This document shows positions 10,822 to 21,613 of a DNA stretch of 64,000 nt, piece after piece. Position 1 is the stretch's first letter. Each line of letters opens with the position of its first letter. The DNA comes from Budorcas taxicolor (lineage: Eukaryota; Chordata; Mammalia; Artiodactyla; Bovidae), in contig NC_068926.1 in assembly GCF_023091745.1 (NCBI RefSeq), positions 50,182,001 to 50,246,000 on the forward strand, in the 5' to 3' direction. The notes under the pieces are model-generated. The model did not search any database, had not been told where the DNA came from, and saw only the letters and a list, made by a program, of their open reading frames with translations. A program made the position numbers and the translations under genes.

Positions 10822-11197
10822 ATCCCACATTCCTCAGAGCAACTAAGCCAGCACTCTAGAGCCTGTGAGCCACAGCTACTGAGCCCACACAATGCAACTA
10901 AGGAAGCCTGTGTATCTAGAACCTGTATTCTGCAGCAAGAGAAGCCACTACAATGAGAAACCCATGCACCTCAAGGAAGAGTAACCCCCACTTGCCACAA
11001 CTAGAGAAAACCCGTGCATAGCAATGAAGATTCAACACAACCAAAAAATGCTCAGTTGTCAGTCATGGACGACTCTGCGATTCCATGGACTGTAGTCCAT
11101 CAGGCTCCTCTTTCCCCGGGATTTTCCAGGCAAGAATACTGGAATGGGTTGCTATTTCCTTCTCCAGAAAAAATAAATAAATCTTTAAAAAAGAAAA
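10651..11197 (+). mobile_element. Long CHR SINE with duplicated head and an internal BovA
   Basis: Past the duplicated head, the long body has the tandem motif series 'AGCAACTAAGCC', 'GAGAAGCCACTACAATGAG', 'GCAATGAAGATTCAACAC'. Its A-rich tail is split by an antisense BovA. A TSD-like pair (AAGTGTCAAGC / AAGTGTTCAGC) lies at the left edge and at 11198-11208. Confidence 0.88.
11049..11167 (-). mobile_element. BovA monomer, antisense, in the CHR tail
   Basis: It begins 'CTCAGTTGTCAGTCATG' and continues through 'GGATTTTCCAGGCAAGAATA' to 'CCTTCTCCAG'. It sits within the A-rich tail of the host SINE, the usual L1 endonuclease target. Confidence 0.88.
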
Positions 11198-11208
11198 AAG
11201 TGTTCAGC

Positions 11209-11557
11209 AGGATGGTAAGTATTTGAAATTACCCAAGAGCAGGTAATAGGAAATAATTGCACCAGATTTTTTTTCTATGTCTACCTTTAATCTCCTCAAT
11301 TCTTTGCAGGGTGGATATTCCCAAGCATCTTTGTTCATGTAACTTCTGTGGCTCAGGAGATTCAAGGAGTTCTTTAATGTCTATATGAGCAGGAGAGACT
11401 GGTTTTCCTTAACCTAGACATGGATTTTCCAGCTTCTCAATTTAAGGTAAAGTCTGGAAAAAGTTTTAAGAGTGAAAGAAAAAGATGATCCTTCTCATAA
11501 AAGCTGTTAAATATTGTAAGTGCGATGATATATATAGAATTCCACTGCTGTGTTGGA
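11209..11557. other. Unique sequence
   Basis: No repeat or gene is recognised. Confidence 0.35.
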
Positions 11558-11746
11558 TTACCTGAAATTGGCAACTCTTTTCAATCTTCTCGCATCCTTG
11601 CCTGGAGAAGTAGTTGCTAAACTGGTTTTGGTTCCATCAGGTTCTGTGTATTTTGAGCGCATTTTGAAATAAATATCATAAGAATCTAGCAGAGCTTTTA
11701 GCAATCCCACACGCATGGAGAGGCAGAAATTACATTCACAGTTGCC
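11558..11746 (-). other. Weak candidate exon (or chance open frame)
   Basis: On the minus strand the frame stays open through a protein-like stretch including LLKALLDSYDIYFKMRSKY and GKDARRLKRVANF. It ends at a donor-like CAG|GTAATC near 11571. A 21-base T run (11747-11767 on this strand) could act as a polypyrimidine tract, with AG candidates near 11690 and 11700. I do not recognise the protein and see no linked exon, so chance is quite possible. Confidence 0.25.
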
Positions 11747-11767
11747 AAAAAAAAAAAAAAAAAAAAA
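11747..11767 (+). repeat. Poly(A) run of 21
   Basis: Uninterrupted A. It could be a retroposon tail (an AATAAA lies near 11669), but no retroposon body is recognised upstream. Confidence 0.9.
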
Positions 11768-11917
11768 GCCAGGACTTGAGGGGCCATGATCCTGAACAGA
11801 AAAGAAGCCCCAAGAAGTAAATGCCACCCGCCAATTTTGTTCTCAAAGCATTTGCCAGATTCTTAAACGTACCATGGGGAGCCCTCTGCATCGAAACAAC
11901 AAACTGCTAAAAAGCAA

Positions 11918-12100
11918 AGCGGTTTACAGCATCCTTAAGGTACTGAGAAGACAACCTTATGAGACAGGTATTATTTTATCCCATGATACAACGGAGAAAA
12001 CTGAACCTTATAGAGCCCATCACTTGCTCAAGGCAATGCAGCTGCCATTTGGCAAAGCCAGGATTTGAATCTGGGTTTAATTTCGCCTAAAGCACTCTTC
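11918..12100 (+). mobile_element. MIR SINE
   Basis: MIR core and 3' half: 'GACAGGTATTATTTTATCCC', 'AACGGAGAAAACTGAACC', 'CACTTGCTCAAGGCAATGC', 'GCCAGGATTTGAATCTGGG'. Confidence 0.85.
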
Positions 12101-12507
12101 CCTTGAAATGCTCCCACTCTCATTTCCATAAAGTATCTGCTCAAATGTCATCTTGCAAGAGAACCTTCTTTGAAAGTTTCAGTGTGAGATGGCCACCCAT
12201 TCTCGATCCATAGCATGTCTATCCCATTACCCAGCTTCTTCCCAGCCCTTAGCTGGTATAAGCTGGTATGTCTCTGTGGACCAATTGTGTTTACCACCTA
12301 AGTCACTAGACGGTGCCCCTAGACATGGGAGTTGTTTTGTTCACTGCTGTGTCCCAGGGACTAGAATAGAACTTGCTCCCCACTAAGCACTCCAAGCATA
12401 TTGCTGAATCAAAGAAGGAGAAGAGTAAATCGAGATCTTATGCTCTGATGCTAAGTCGTCAAATCATCCCCATGAATTTTCTAAAAAGACATAGGTTAAA
12501 ACCACAA
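12101..12507. other. Unique sequence
   Basis: Text such as 'TTGTTTTGTTCACTGCTGTG' with 'GGGACTAGAATAGAAC' may be an old repeat, but I cannot assign it. Confidence 0.3.
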
Positions 12508-12640
12508 TGTAAACTGGTGGTCCAGTGGCTAAGACTCCATGCTCCCAATACAGGGGGCCCAGCGTTAATCCCTGGTAGGGGAACTAGATCCCACATGCCC
12601 CAACTAAAGATCCCAAAGGCTGCAAATAAGCCCAGATGTA
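12508..12640 (+). mobile_element. CHR SINE
   Basis: It contains 'TGGTGGTCCAGTGGCTAAG' and 'AATCCCTGGTAGGGGAACTA'. The first few head bases are missing. Confidence 0.88.
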
Positions 12641-12814
12641 GCTAAATAATGAAATAGTTTTTTAAAATAAAATTACACAGTAAGTCATGGTAGTACTTCT
12701 CCACAGTGGCCAAAAGATGGAAGCAACCTAAATGTCCATCAAAGGTTGAATGGATAAACAAAATGGGTTATATTCATAAAATGGAATATTATTCAGCCAC
12801 AGAAAGCCAACACT

Positions 12815-12957
12815 GGGAGTTCCCTGGAGGTCCAGTGGTTAGGACTCCAGTTTTACTGCCCAGGGCCCCGGGCTCAATTCCTGGTCAGGGAATTAAGGTC
12901 CTGCAAGCTGTGTGGGAAAGCCAAAAAAAAAAAAAAAAGAAAGAAAGAAAGAAGGAA
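12815..12957 (+). mobile_element. CHR SINE in L1
   Basis: Head GGGAGTTCCCTGGAGGTCCA; tail of 16 A followed by GAAA repeats. Inserted in the L1 between 'CAGCCACAGAAAGCC' and 'GGAATGAAGCAATTAC'. Confidence 0.9.
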
Positions 12958-13110
12958 TGAAGCAATTACACCTGCTACAACATGGGTAAACCTCAGAAAC
13001 ACGGTGCTGTTTCTGAGTACAATCTGATAGAATTCAGATACAAAAGACCACATATTGTATGATTCCATTTATATGAAAAGCCTAGAAATAGGCAAACCCG
13101 TTGAGATAGA

Positions 13111-13479
13111 TTCCCTCATAGCTCAGACAATAACGAATCTGCCTACAAAGCAGGAGTGAGTGAGTGCTAAGTCACCTCAATCGTTATCTGACTCTTTGCA
13201 ATCCCTGGGACTAGCCCGTCAGGCTCCTCTGTCCATGGGATTCTATTTACCTTTACCGCCCCCTGGTGATGGATGCTGTCAGATGAGAATCTATATGCGG
13301 TACCATGCAGGGGACATGGGTTCAAATTCTGAGTCAGGAAGATCCCCTGGAGAAGGAAATGGCAACCCATTCCAGTATTCTTGCCTGGGAAATACCATGG
13401 ACAGAGGAGCGTGGCGGGCTACAGTCCATAGGGTCGCAAGAGTCGGACACGACTTAGCGACTAAACCACCACCGCCACA
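13111..13479 (+). mobile_element. Composite Bov-tA with an embedded antisense BovA
   Basis: A Bov-tA head starts at 13111 (TTCCCTCATAGCTCAG). An antisense BovA piece follows at about 13155-13248. A second tRNA-like segment and complete BovA body run from about 13285 to 13470. One TSD (TTGAGATAGA / TTGAGACAGA at 13101-13110 and 13480-13489) brackets everything, so the antisense piece was probably inserted later. Confidence 0.8.
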
Positions 13480-13585
13480 TTGAGACAGAAAGCAGTTTAC
13501 AGAGATGGGAGAAGAGTGAGGAAATGACGGTTTGATGTGTAGGGCTTTCTTAGACGCTGGTGAGAACATTTCAGAACTCAGTAGA

Positions 13586-13839
13586 AGGACTTCCCTGGTG
13601 GTACAGTGGATAAGAATCTGCCTGCCAATGCAGGGGATATGGGTTTGATCCAACTAAGCCCATGAGCCGCAATTACTGAGCCTGAGGTCTAGAGCCTGCG
13701 CTCTGCAACGAGAAGCCACCACTATGAGAAGCCCAAACATTGCAACAGAGAGTCGCCCCCGCTTGTCCCAACTAGAGAAAAAAAACGCAGCAATGAAGAT
13801 CCAACACAGCCAAAACTTAATTAATTTTTTTAAAAGACC
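13586..13839 (+). mobile_element. Long CHR SINE in L1
   Basis: Head AGGACTTCCCTGGTGG. The body lacks part of the B-box side ('GGTTTGATCC' joins 'AACTAAGCCC'). It ends 'GATCCAACACAGCCAAAAC'. An approximate TSD CAGTAGAAG / CAATAGAGG flanks it. Confidence 0.88.
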
Positions 13840-14099
13840 CAATAGAGGTGATGGTTGCACATCCTCATGAATGTGTTTAATGCCCCTGAGTTATCCCCTT
13901 TAAAATGGTTAATTTTAGGTTATGCTAATTTTACCTCAGTATTTCCAAATTACCTGAGTCTTAGCATTAGTCAGAGAAACTCTCCATAGTTCAATTTCTT
14001 CACTTATAAACATTTCTAAATATTTAACTGAAACAGTCTCATTACGAAGTTCAAGACTGATTTAATACACAACATCGGTTTGTAAATTATAAAGCATTA

Positions 14100-14885
14100 C
14101 AGCATGCTCATTGCTGTTTCTATTCTCCTCCAGTTCTTGAGAGGGTGATCACCATTTCTTTTTTTTTTTCCTTTTGAAAAGTGATCTTGATTGATTGATA
14201 AATCCCTGTCTGATCAATAATCTGGGCTTATTTCACTTCTGAAACCAGATTCTTCCTAGCCTTGTAGACTTCCCCCATGAAAGAAAAGCCCCTTTTCTGC
14301 CTGCACTTTGAGAGGCTTGCTGATCTCAGATTAGAATGTTCTCCCCTATTACAATAGTTTTTTCCCCTATTACAGTGGTCCCTCTCCCCTATTTCATTAT
14401 CATTTTGCATAAAGTCTCTCCTTACCTAAGTCTAGATCGGTTTCTACTTGACACTGTCTATATCTAGGAAAAGGAAGAGTTAATGAAAGGGGATTGGGCT
14501 TGAGATGCCATCACTGAGAAGGAAAAGCTCACTCCAGGCACATTTCCTCCTACAGTGCGCCCTCCTGACCTAAGTACAGTGTGGAGGGAACCATCAAGCC
14601 GCCGTCCAGTCACTCCCAAACCTGATTCCTCTTCCCCTTCATCATCCAGCTGTGAAACAAGCTTCTCAGTCCCCAGTATATCCAATAATTCCTCTGAAAC
14701 TGGACTCCAGAGAGGCGAGGAGCTCTCAGAATCATAGACTGCCACCCCAGATCTCTATAAAATTCTAGATCCTAGCCTGAGAATTCTTTATTAATAAACC
14801 ATTGGTTGTTATTTGCATTCATTCTTTTTGTGGTCCTCACGGGAGAGGTTCATTACCTTAGAATGATCCTAGAATTACCTAACTT
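14100..14885 (+). mobile_element. LTR-like sequence, family not assigned
   Basis: There are repeated 'CCCCTATTACA' blocks at 14340-14400 and a TATA-like CTATAAAATTC near 14755. A poly(A) signal ATTAATAAA follows about 40 bp later, then a T-rich end. That spacing suits an LTR promoter and terminator. An open Ser-rich frame at 14555-14740 lies inside and follows a splice-acceptor-like TTTCCTCCTACAG; I treat it as probably chance. Confidence 0.35.
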
Positions 14886-15168
14886 TCCACGACTGAAAGT
14901 AAAAACTTCTCATTATTCTTCCATTTATTTTTATTGATTCTTTGGTCAATGATGAATTTTTATTCATGTGCTTATTAAGGATTTTTTAATCTCTTCTTTT
15001 GAGAATTGCCTTTTTGATATGCTATTGATTTAGAGGGAACAAATCCCCAAATATTTTAACCCTTTCTTTGTCATCTATGAATAAGTCCAAATACAACTGA
15101 ATTATTTTGACCATGTCAGGACATGTTGATGGTGTAATTTAAGCCTAAGCTCCTTTTAGAAAAGGATA
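14886..15168. other. AT-rich unique sequence
   Basis: No repeat or gene is recognised. Confidence 0.35.
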
Positions 15169-15629
15169 TAAGGACATCCCTGGTGGTCCAGTGGTTAAGA
15201 ATCTACCATGCAATGCACGTAAACCATTCAATGTCGCAGTAATCCAAGTCCATGCCCCAAGCAGTAATGCTGATGAAGCTGAAGTTGAATGGCTCTATGA
15301 AGACCTACAAGACCTTCCGGAACTAACACCCCCAAAAAGATGTCTTTTTCATCGTAGGGGACTGGAATGCAAAAGTAGGAAGTCAAGAAACACCTGGAGT
15401 AATAGGCAAATTTGGCCTTGGAATACAGAATGAAGCAGGGCAAAGGCTAATAGAGTTTTGCCAGGAGAATGCACTGGTCAGAGCAAACACTCTCTTCCAA
15501 CAACATAAGAGAAGATTCTATACCTGTACATCACCAGATGGTCAATACCAGAATCAGATTGATTATATTCTTTGTAGCCAAAGATGGAGAAGCTCTGAAC
15601 AGTCAGACTGAACTGACCTGAACTGAACC
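15169..15629 (+). mobile_element. Chimeric element: CHR head + BovB endonuclease segment + BovB 3' tail
   Basis: Bases 15171-15217 are a CHR SINE head. At about 15222 the sequence switches to BovB: 'GTAATCCAAGTCCATGCCCC', then DWNAKVGSQ and QIDYILCSQRW in another frame, from the AP-type endonuclease domain. At about 15606 it jumps to the BovB tail (ACTGAACTGACCTGAACTG). The whole RT region is missing. A frameshift near 15335-15360 makes it non-coding. No clear TSD is seen. Confidence 0.85.
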
Positions 15630-16087
15630 CAATGGTCTCCCCACAAACTGGGGGTCAGAGATCCCCAAATCATGAAGGTGTTCCTCAAATAAGTGGAATA
15701 GGGGAAAAAAAAAAAACCTGTATTTCACTCCCCCTACACCTTGTACAGTCTACCATCAGTAAATATTCCCTTAATAGTTGAATGTGTGGTCATCCTTTCT
15801 GATCACCTTTATAAACTCCCAGCCACACTTCAAGGTGGACAGGATGGTCCCCATGATTTGGTGTGGGAGTGGAAGTTCAGAGAGGCCAGCCCAAGGTTGC
15901 AGAGCCAGCAAGGTGCATCCAGTTCCTGGATGCTCTCTGAGAGAGAGGGAGGGATGAGGAAAGAGAGGAAGAAGCATCTTCTGTGGTTTACTCCCTGGAG
16001 TCCACCACCAATAGCTCCAGTTTTCACTCAGGAGCCTCTGAAGGATCAGAGCCACAGCAACAAGATTTTGGATCAGAGGCCTGAAAC
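15630..16087. other. Unique sequence
   Basis: No repeat or gene is recognised. A short A run lies near 15705. Confidence 0.35.
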
Positions 16088-16098
16088 CACAGCAGTGG

Positions 16099-16298
16099 AA
16101 GGACTTCCCAGTGGTTGAGACTCCACGCTCCCAATGCAGGGGGTCTGGGTTCCATCCCTGGTCAGGGAACTAAATCCCACGTGCTACAACTAAAGATTCT
16201 GCATGCCACAGTGAAGACCAAAGATTCCAAGTGCCATAACAAGACCCAGCAGCAGCCAAGATAAAAAATAAATAAATAAATAAAATATTTTTAAAAAA
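16099..16298 (+). mobile_element. CHR SINE
   Basis: It has 'ATCCCTGGTCAGGGAACTAA' and an (AAAT)n tail at 16266-16285. A 15-bp repeat with two mismatches (CACAGCAG..GAAGG) lies at 16088-16102 and 16299-16313. Confidence 0.92.
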
Positions 16299-17505
16299 CA
16301 CAGCAGCAGAAGGATAAGAGTGCAGAATGAGGGTGATGCCACAACATCAGGTTATAGGTTCAAAAAACGTTTCTGGGTTGGCAAATGTTACAGAAGATGC
16401 TAAGATGAGCGGGCTGGACCGTTTGTCTGTGTTGGCATGGAATTCACAAGAGACAGAGGGATGATGACATAGGAGCAGGCTAGTAAAGCAGTCCCTTTGC
16501 GAAACCAGGTCTGGGTTTGGGCTGAGAGTGGGAGAAGGGTGGCGATGGCCAGAGAGGGCAGCCATCCTCTGTGTCTTCCAGGAAAACTTCTTAGGGAGTG
16601 TGTCATTGATGGATTCACACCATAGCCCCATTGCTGGGCTTCGGGTGTGTGTGTGTGAGTGTGTGTGTGTTTACCATTCCTCTGATCTCCTTTTCCAAAA
16701 AATAAATGACATGCCACAGGACGAAAGCACTGACATTTACACTAATGATGTCAATGACATTCTTGTTCCTTCAATATCGTTTGTGTGCTGCTCTTGATTC
16801 ATGCTACACTCATCCGTGAGGAAGCATAAGTGAAAGGTTCTTTCAAAAACTTCTTAGTAAATGTCTGATGAATGGGAACCCAAAGAAGTCCACAATGCTT
16901 TTTCTCTAACCTTGAAATGGCAAAGATTGGCAAAGAACTCTGAAACAGTACTCTCTCCCACCTTGGGTGGGTTTTGAAAACTGAATTATCCTTTCTGTCA
17001 TGATACTCCATCCACAAACCATATACCCTTGTCCCATAATATGAAACTGAAAACAAAACTCAAAGGAACCTAGAAATAACTATAAGCAAGCCATATTAGA
17101 AATCAATGACATTTCCCACCTTTTTTGGCTAAAGTAAATAGCGTTCTCTGGTCAAGGATAGTGCTTTGCGTGGTGGTTTGTAATTTGTCAGATTCATCCA
17201 CTGAATAAATGCAGGTTGAACCTCTTTTCTGTGATATGACTAATGTCTGGGGATACAGTGGCTCTTTCCTCTTTTGACCTAGGAGACAAATAGTAAGACA
17301 GGCATTCATCTTCTGCAAAGTTTGACAGAACAGGGCAATTGCCTACCAAGTTGTGTATTCTTTGATTAAATTAATCACCAACATTTAAATACCAGAATGT
17401 TGCATGTTAAAATAGCATCTCCTTTTTTTTCCCATTGAAATATGAAAGAGGAATTAATTAGGGGCCCATTTCTTGCGTGGAGACAGCTACTGGAGATGAG
17501 TGCTG
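16299..17505. other. Mostly unique sequence
   Basis: A minus-strand frame at 17120-17283 has AG before and GTGGGA after it and reads protein-like (LVISQKRGSTCIYSVDESDK). I do not recognise it and give it no weight as a gene. Confidence 0.3.
16644..16672 (+). repeat. (TG)n microsatellite
   Basis: An imperfect TG run with one GA interruption. Confidence 0.95.
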
Positions 17506-17513
17506 GCTATTCT

Positions 17514-17635
17514 TTCTCCCTTATTTTTTGACCACATAGCTTGTGGGATCTTAGTTCCCTGACTGTGGATCAAACCCACTCCCCCTGCATTGGAAGCTCA
17601 GAGTCTTAACCACTAGAAGACCAGTGAAGTCCCTC
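17514..17635 (-). mobile_element. CHR SINE, antisense
   Basis: It carries 'TTAGTTCCCTGACTGTGGAT' and 'CTTAACCACTAGAAGACC'. The flanks repeat GCTATTCT / GCTGTTCT at 17506 and 17636. Confidence 0.9.
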
Positions 17636-17643
17636 GCTGTTCT

Positions 17644-18841
17644 CTTTAGCTGGGGGTACACACAATAGTTTCCTATTGACTGCTTCTTTCATTGAGTTCA
17701 CCTTTCCAACTAGTATTATATGGAAGAGTGTGACTTTGAAAAGAAAAAGTGATTGTACAAATAATTATTTCATTCCATCTGTAGTCCATGCTCCAAAGGA
17801 AAAATTAAAGAGCAGGTTATATGTAATGCGGCAGGGGGGCGGGATCCTACCTCTTCTCAGTTTCCGATCCCTGAGACTTCTCCAAATACAGTTTGCAGGA
17901 CGGATCCCAGGCAGGGCCAGGCAGGAAAGACTTCAGATCTACACTGAGCTTTAAGATTGAAGTCATTTCATGCTCCATTAAAGAGCTATTCATCATTGCT
18001 TGGTCATGCACATATGAATCTGGCTAAACACATCTGTTATCTGAAGCTGGTCTGCTTCAGGAATTCTGTAGACAAGGTCCAGATAAGACATTGTTGTAAT
18101 GTTAGGACTTTAAAGCTGTTGAAAGATAATCCTATGGCTAGGAAGGATGCAAACCCTCCTATTTTAATTGTAAGCAAGATGCTGGACTAGAATGGCATTC
18201 CATTCTCTAGCATTCTCTGAACACTATGATGCTACAAGGTAACTGTGCTCAGAACTGACATGTTAATACACTTGACATTCAACCACTGACGTGATGTTTG
18301 TATAGAGTGACACCCATTGGAAGAGGCTGGGACTCATGCCATGCGGCCTGGCCCCTGCCTGCCCTTAGCACCTGCATTAATTCAACTTACAGATATAAAG
18401 GGGATGCATTGAAATGTCTCAGTTAGAGAAAACACCTGCAGCTTGCAAAAGAGGCACGAAAGGATAAATCTGCCTTTTCCTTTATTTCCTGTTCAATAGG
18501 CAAATTTTGGAACACGAATAGAATTACTGTATCTTCAATAAATTCCAGCCCATGGTGGCTTCGCCGCCAGGTACTTCTTTTCTATTAACCTGCCTTTATA
18601 AAAGCAAAGGAACAGCAACAATGGGTCAGCTAGTCCTTACAAAGCCACATGTGTGTCCCACATAAAAGCCTCTATCATGACTACAATGTGTTGCTCAGCT
18701 TCAAGGAAGGGTCCTTTCCATAGCCCCTCACCAGTATCTGCAAAATATTAGCAGGTAATTGACAAAGCAACTACTGAGTTGTCGCTCTTACTGCCTATCA
18801 ACACATTACTTTTACTAACTTTACCAGTGAGGTGACTGAGG
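17644..18841. other. Unique sequence
   Basis: About 1.2 kb with no nameable repeat and no convincing coding frame. Confidence 0.4.
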
Positions 18842-18852
18842 CCACAAGAAGT

Positions 18853-19050
18853 GAAAGTGAAGTTGTGTCCAACTCTTTGCAATCCCATAGACTGTAGCCT
18901 ACCAGGCTCCTCTGTCCGTGGGATTTTCCAGGCAACAGTACTGGAATGGATTGCCATTTCCTTCTCCAGGGGATCTTCCCAACCCAGGACTCGAACCCAG
19001 GTCTCCCGCATTGTATACGGACGCTTTACCATCTGAACCACCAGGGAAGT
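18853..19050 (-). mobile_element. Bov-tA SINE, antisense
   Basis: A full-length copy. A perfect 11-bp TSD CCACAAGAAGT lies at 18842-18852 and 19051-19061, so this is a fairly young insertion. Confidence 0.95.
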
Positions 19051-19200
19051 CCACAAGAAGTTAACGTGCCCCCAAATCAAACACTTCTATCTTTAGCATT
19101 AGTAACGAAGCCTGAGTCAATGCAAGGGTCAACATTACCGCCATGCCTGTGCCACAGTGGGCACCCAGCCTGGTAGTACCTTCAGATGGTGGCAGCCTTG

Positions 19201-19463
19201 CTACTGCTACTGCTAAGTCTCTTTAGTCGTGCCTGACTCTGTGCGACCCCAGAGATGGCAGCCCACCAGGCTCCCCCGTCCCTGGGATTCTCCAGGCAAG
19301 AACACTGGAGTGGGTTGCCATTTCCTTCTCCAATGCAGGAAAGTGAAAAGTGAAAGTGAAGTCGCTCAGTCGTGTCCAACTCTTAGCGACCCCATGGACT
19401 GCAGCCTACCATGCTCCTCCATCCATGGGCTTTTCCAGGCAAGAGTACTGGAGTGGGGTGCCA
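19201..19463 (-). mobile_element. BOV-A2 SINE, antisense
   Basis: The complement of (CAG)n (CTACTGCTACTGCTAAG) is followed by two BovA monomers joined near 19340. A perfect TSD AGCCTTG lies at 19194-19200 and 19464-19470. Confidence 0.94.
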
Positions 19464-19719
19464 AGCCTTGGCCCCCATCAAATAGCAGCCATAGGACACC
19501 AATGCCTGAGAATCTGTAGGAAATTCCCAGACCCAAGACAGATAATAAATGATCATTTGAAACAATTGTTTTCAGTAACCGGTTACAACTGGATACCGTT
19601 AATAATCCAGATTTACCAATGACAAATCTGAGGTTATGGAAAGTTCATTTGCCCCAAATTAAAGACATTTTGATGGAAGATCCAGGAACAGTTTCAGGTC
19701 CCTCTGACCCAGTTGCAAT

Positions 19720-20430
19720 GTCATTCCCTGTGTTCTACACTAGGACTTTGTTGTTTATCCATTCTAGGTACAACAGCTAATAGCTGTCAATCCCGACCTT
19801 CCATTCCGTCCCTCCTCCAATCCTTCTCCCCCTTGGCAACCACAAGTCTGTTCTCCATGTCTGTGAGTCTTTCCTGTTTCATAGATAAATGTGTCATGTT
19901 TTAGATTCTATATATAAGTGATATCATATGGTATTTGTCTTTCTCTGACTTACTTCACTTAGTTTGATAATCTCTAATTGCCTCCATGTTGCTGCAAGTG
20001 GCATATTTTGTTCTTTTTCATGGCTGGATAGTATTGCAGTGTATATACGTGCCGCACCTTCTTTATCCAGTCATCTGTTGGTGGACATTTAGGTGGTTTC
20101 CGTTCCTTAGCTATTGTGAAGAGTGCTGCTATGAACATAGGGGTGCATGCATCTCTTTGAATCAGAATTTTGTTTGGATATATGCCCAGGAGTGGGATTG
20201 CCAGCTCATATGATAGTTCTATTTTTAGTTTTCTGAGGAATCTCTCTACTGTTTTCCATAGTGGCTGTACCAATTTGCATTCCCACCAACAGTGTAGGAG
20301 GGTTCCCTTTTCTCCACACTCTCTCCATCATTTGTTATTCATAGGCTTTTTGATGATAGCCATTCTGATCAGTGTGAGGTGGTACCTCATTGCAGTTTTG
20401 ATTCACATTTCTCTAATAATTTCTAGCTTT
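19720..20430 (-). mobile_element. L1 3' UTR and ORF2 end, antisense
   Basis: It reads as the complement of an L1 3' region: 'CTTGGCAACCACAAGTCTGT', 'CATGGCTGGATAGTATTGCA', 'CAGGAGTGGGATTGCCAGC', 'CATTCTGATCAGTGTGAGG'. No intact frame is left. Confidence 0.88.
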
Positions 20431-20564
20431 CTTTCTTATAAGAATACAGTATATAATATATTAATATATAGCATACACAATATGTGTTCATCAATTCTTT
20501 ATGCTATCCTTAAGTCTTCCAGGCAACAGTAGGCTGTTAGTATTTAAGATCTGGACAAGTCAAA

Positions 20565-20642
20565 AATTAAAAGCAAATTTTCAACTGCATGGAGAGCCAG
20601 TGCCCCTAAGTCTCTGTTGTTGTTCAAGGGTCAACTGTAATT
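20565..20642 (+). mobile_element. Tigger-like DNA transposon end
   Basis: The terminus-like 'GTTGTTCAAGGGTCAACTGT' follows an A-rich stretch. This matches the end of a mammalian Tigger-type element (pogo/mariner superfamily). Confidence 0.55.
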
Positions 20643-20959
20643 TGTTTTCTAATTAGAGTTTATCACACCTGTTTATGCAGGAAACCATAAAGTCGGCTCC
20701 CAGATGCTAATAATAAATGACGTCAGCACAAACGCAATCCCCATGGGTCGCCAAACAGCTGCACCAGCTGAAATTAATTTTGAAAACATCCATAGATTAC
20801 AGTGGTTTTAATCTTCAGAGTAGGGGGATTAGTTTCCTCTATAGAGTGAAGAATCATGTCTCTCTTTAATTATTGGAAAGAATAAATGGCCCATTGAAGA
20901 CAAACCAAGAGCACACACTGTACAGCCCAATGCTTGTGACTTTGGACTATTTGTTTCTC
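20643..20959. other. Unique sequence
   Basis: No repeat or gene is recognised. Confidence 0.35.
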
Positions 20960-20968
20960 TTTCTTTTT

Positions 20969-21261
20969 AAAGTAATTTTATTTGTTAACTTATTTTTGGC
21001 AATACTGGATCTTCATTCCTGTGTGGGCTTTTCTCTAGTTAAGGTGAGTGTGGGCTACCCTCTAATTGTGGTGCATGAGCTTCTCATTTCAGTGGCTTCC
21101 CCTGTTGTGAAGCATGAATTCTAAGGTAAGGGCTCAATAATTGTGGTGCATGGACTTAGTTGCTCCGAGGCACGTGGGATCTTCCTGGACAAGGGATCAA
21201 ACCCTCGTCTCCTGCTTTGGCAGGTGAATTCTTTATCACTGAGCCACCAGAGAAACCCTAT
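20969..21261 (-). mobile_element. Long CHR SINE (CHRL), antisense
   Basis: A complete long body with 'TTCTCATTTCAGTGGCTTCC' and 'ACTTAGTTGCTCCGAGGC'. A TSD TTTCTTTTT lies at 20960-20968 and 21262-21270. Confidence 0.9.
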
Positions 21262-21613
21262 TTTCTTTTTGTAGTAGCAGCTTCATTGAGATATAAATCA
21301 AATACCAAAATGAGTGCCCTCTAGAAGTACACAGTTCAATGGGTTTTTTAGTATATTCACAGAGTCAGGCAATCATCATCATTAATCACAATAATGGTGG
21401 CTGATAATCATTTTCAGAGCGTCCCAAAGAAATCCTGTACCCAGCAGTAGTCACTCCCCAACCCCACCCCACCCTCAGCCTGCAACTACTAATCTACCTC
21501 CTGTCTCTTTGGACTTGGTTATTCTGGAGGCTTTGTATAAGTGGAATAAGGCAATACTTTCCTCTTGTGTCTGGATTTATTTTTGAGGCTCATCATGGTG
21601 GAGCATGTGTCAG

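Larger units (their letters stand above)
12690..13935 (+). mobile_element. Old L1 3' end in four pieces, split by three SINE insertions
   Basis: The pieces at 12690-12814, 12958-13100, 13490-13585 and 13840-13935 read in order as an L1M 3' region: 'AAGATGGAAGCAACCTAAAT', 'ATGGAATATTATTCAGCCAC', 'CCACATATTGTATGATTCC', 'GATGGTTGCAC', 'TTTAAAATGGTTAATTTTA'. Three SINE insertions postdate it. Confidence 0.85.

Noticed and set aside
17120..17283. Exon-like minus-strand segment with AG and GT edges
   Set aside because: Two frames are equally plausible, the donor is weak, and no homology is recognised.
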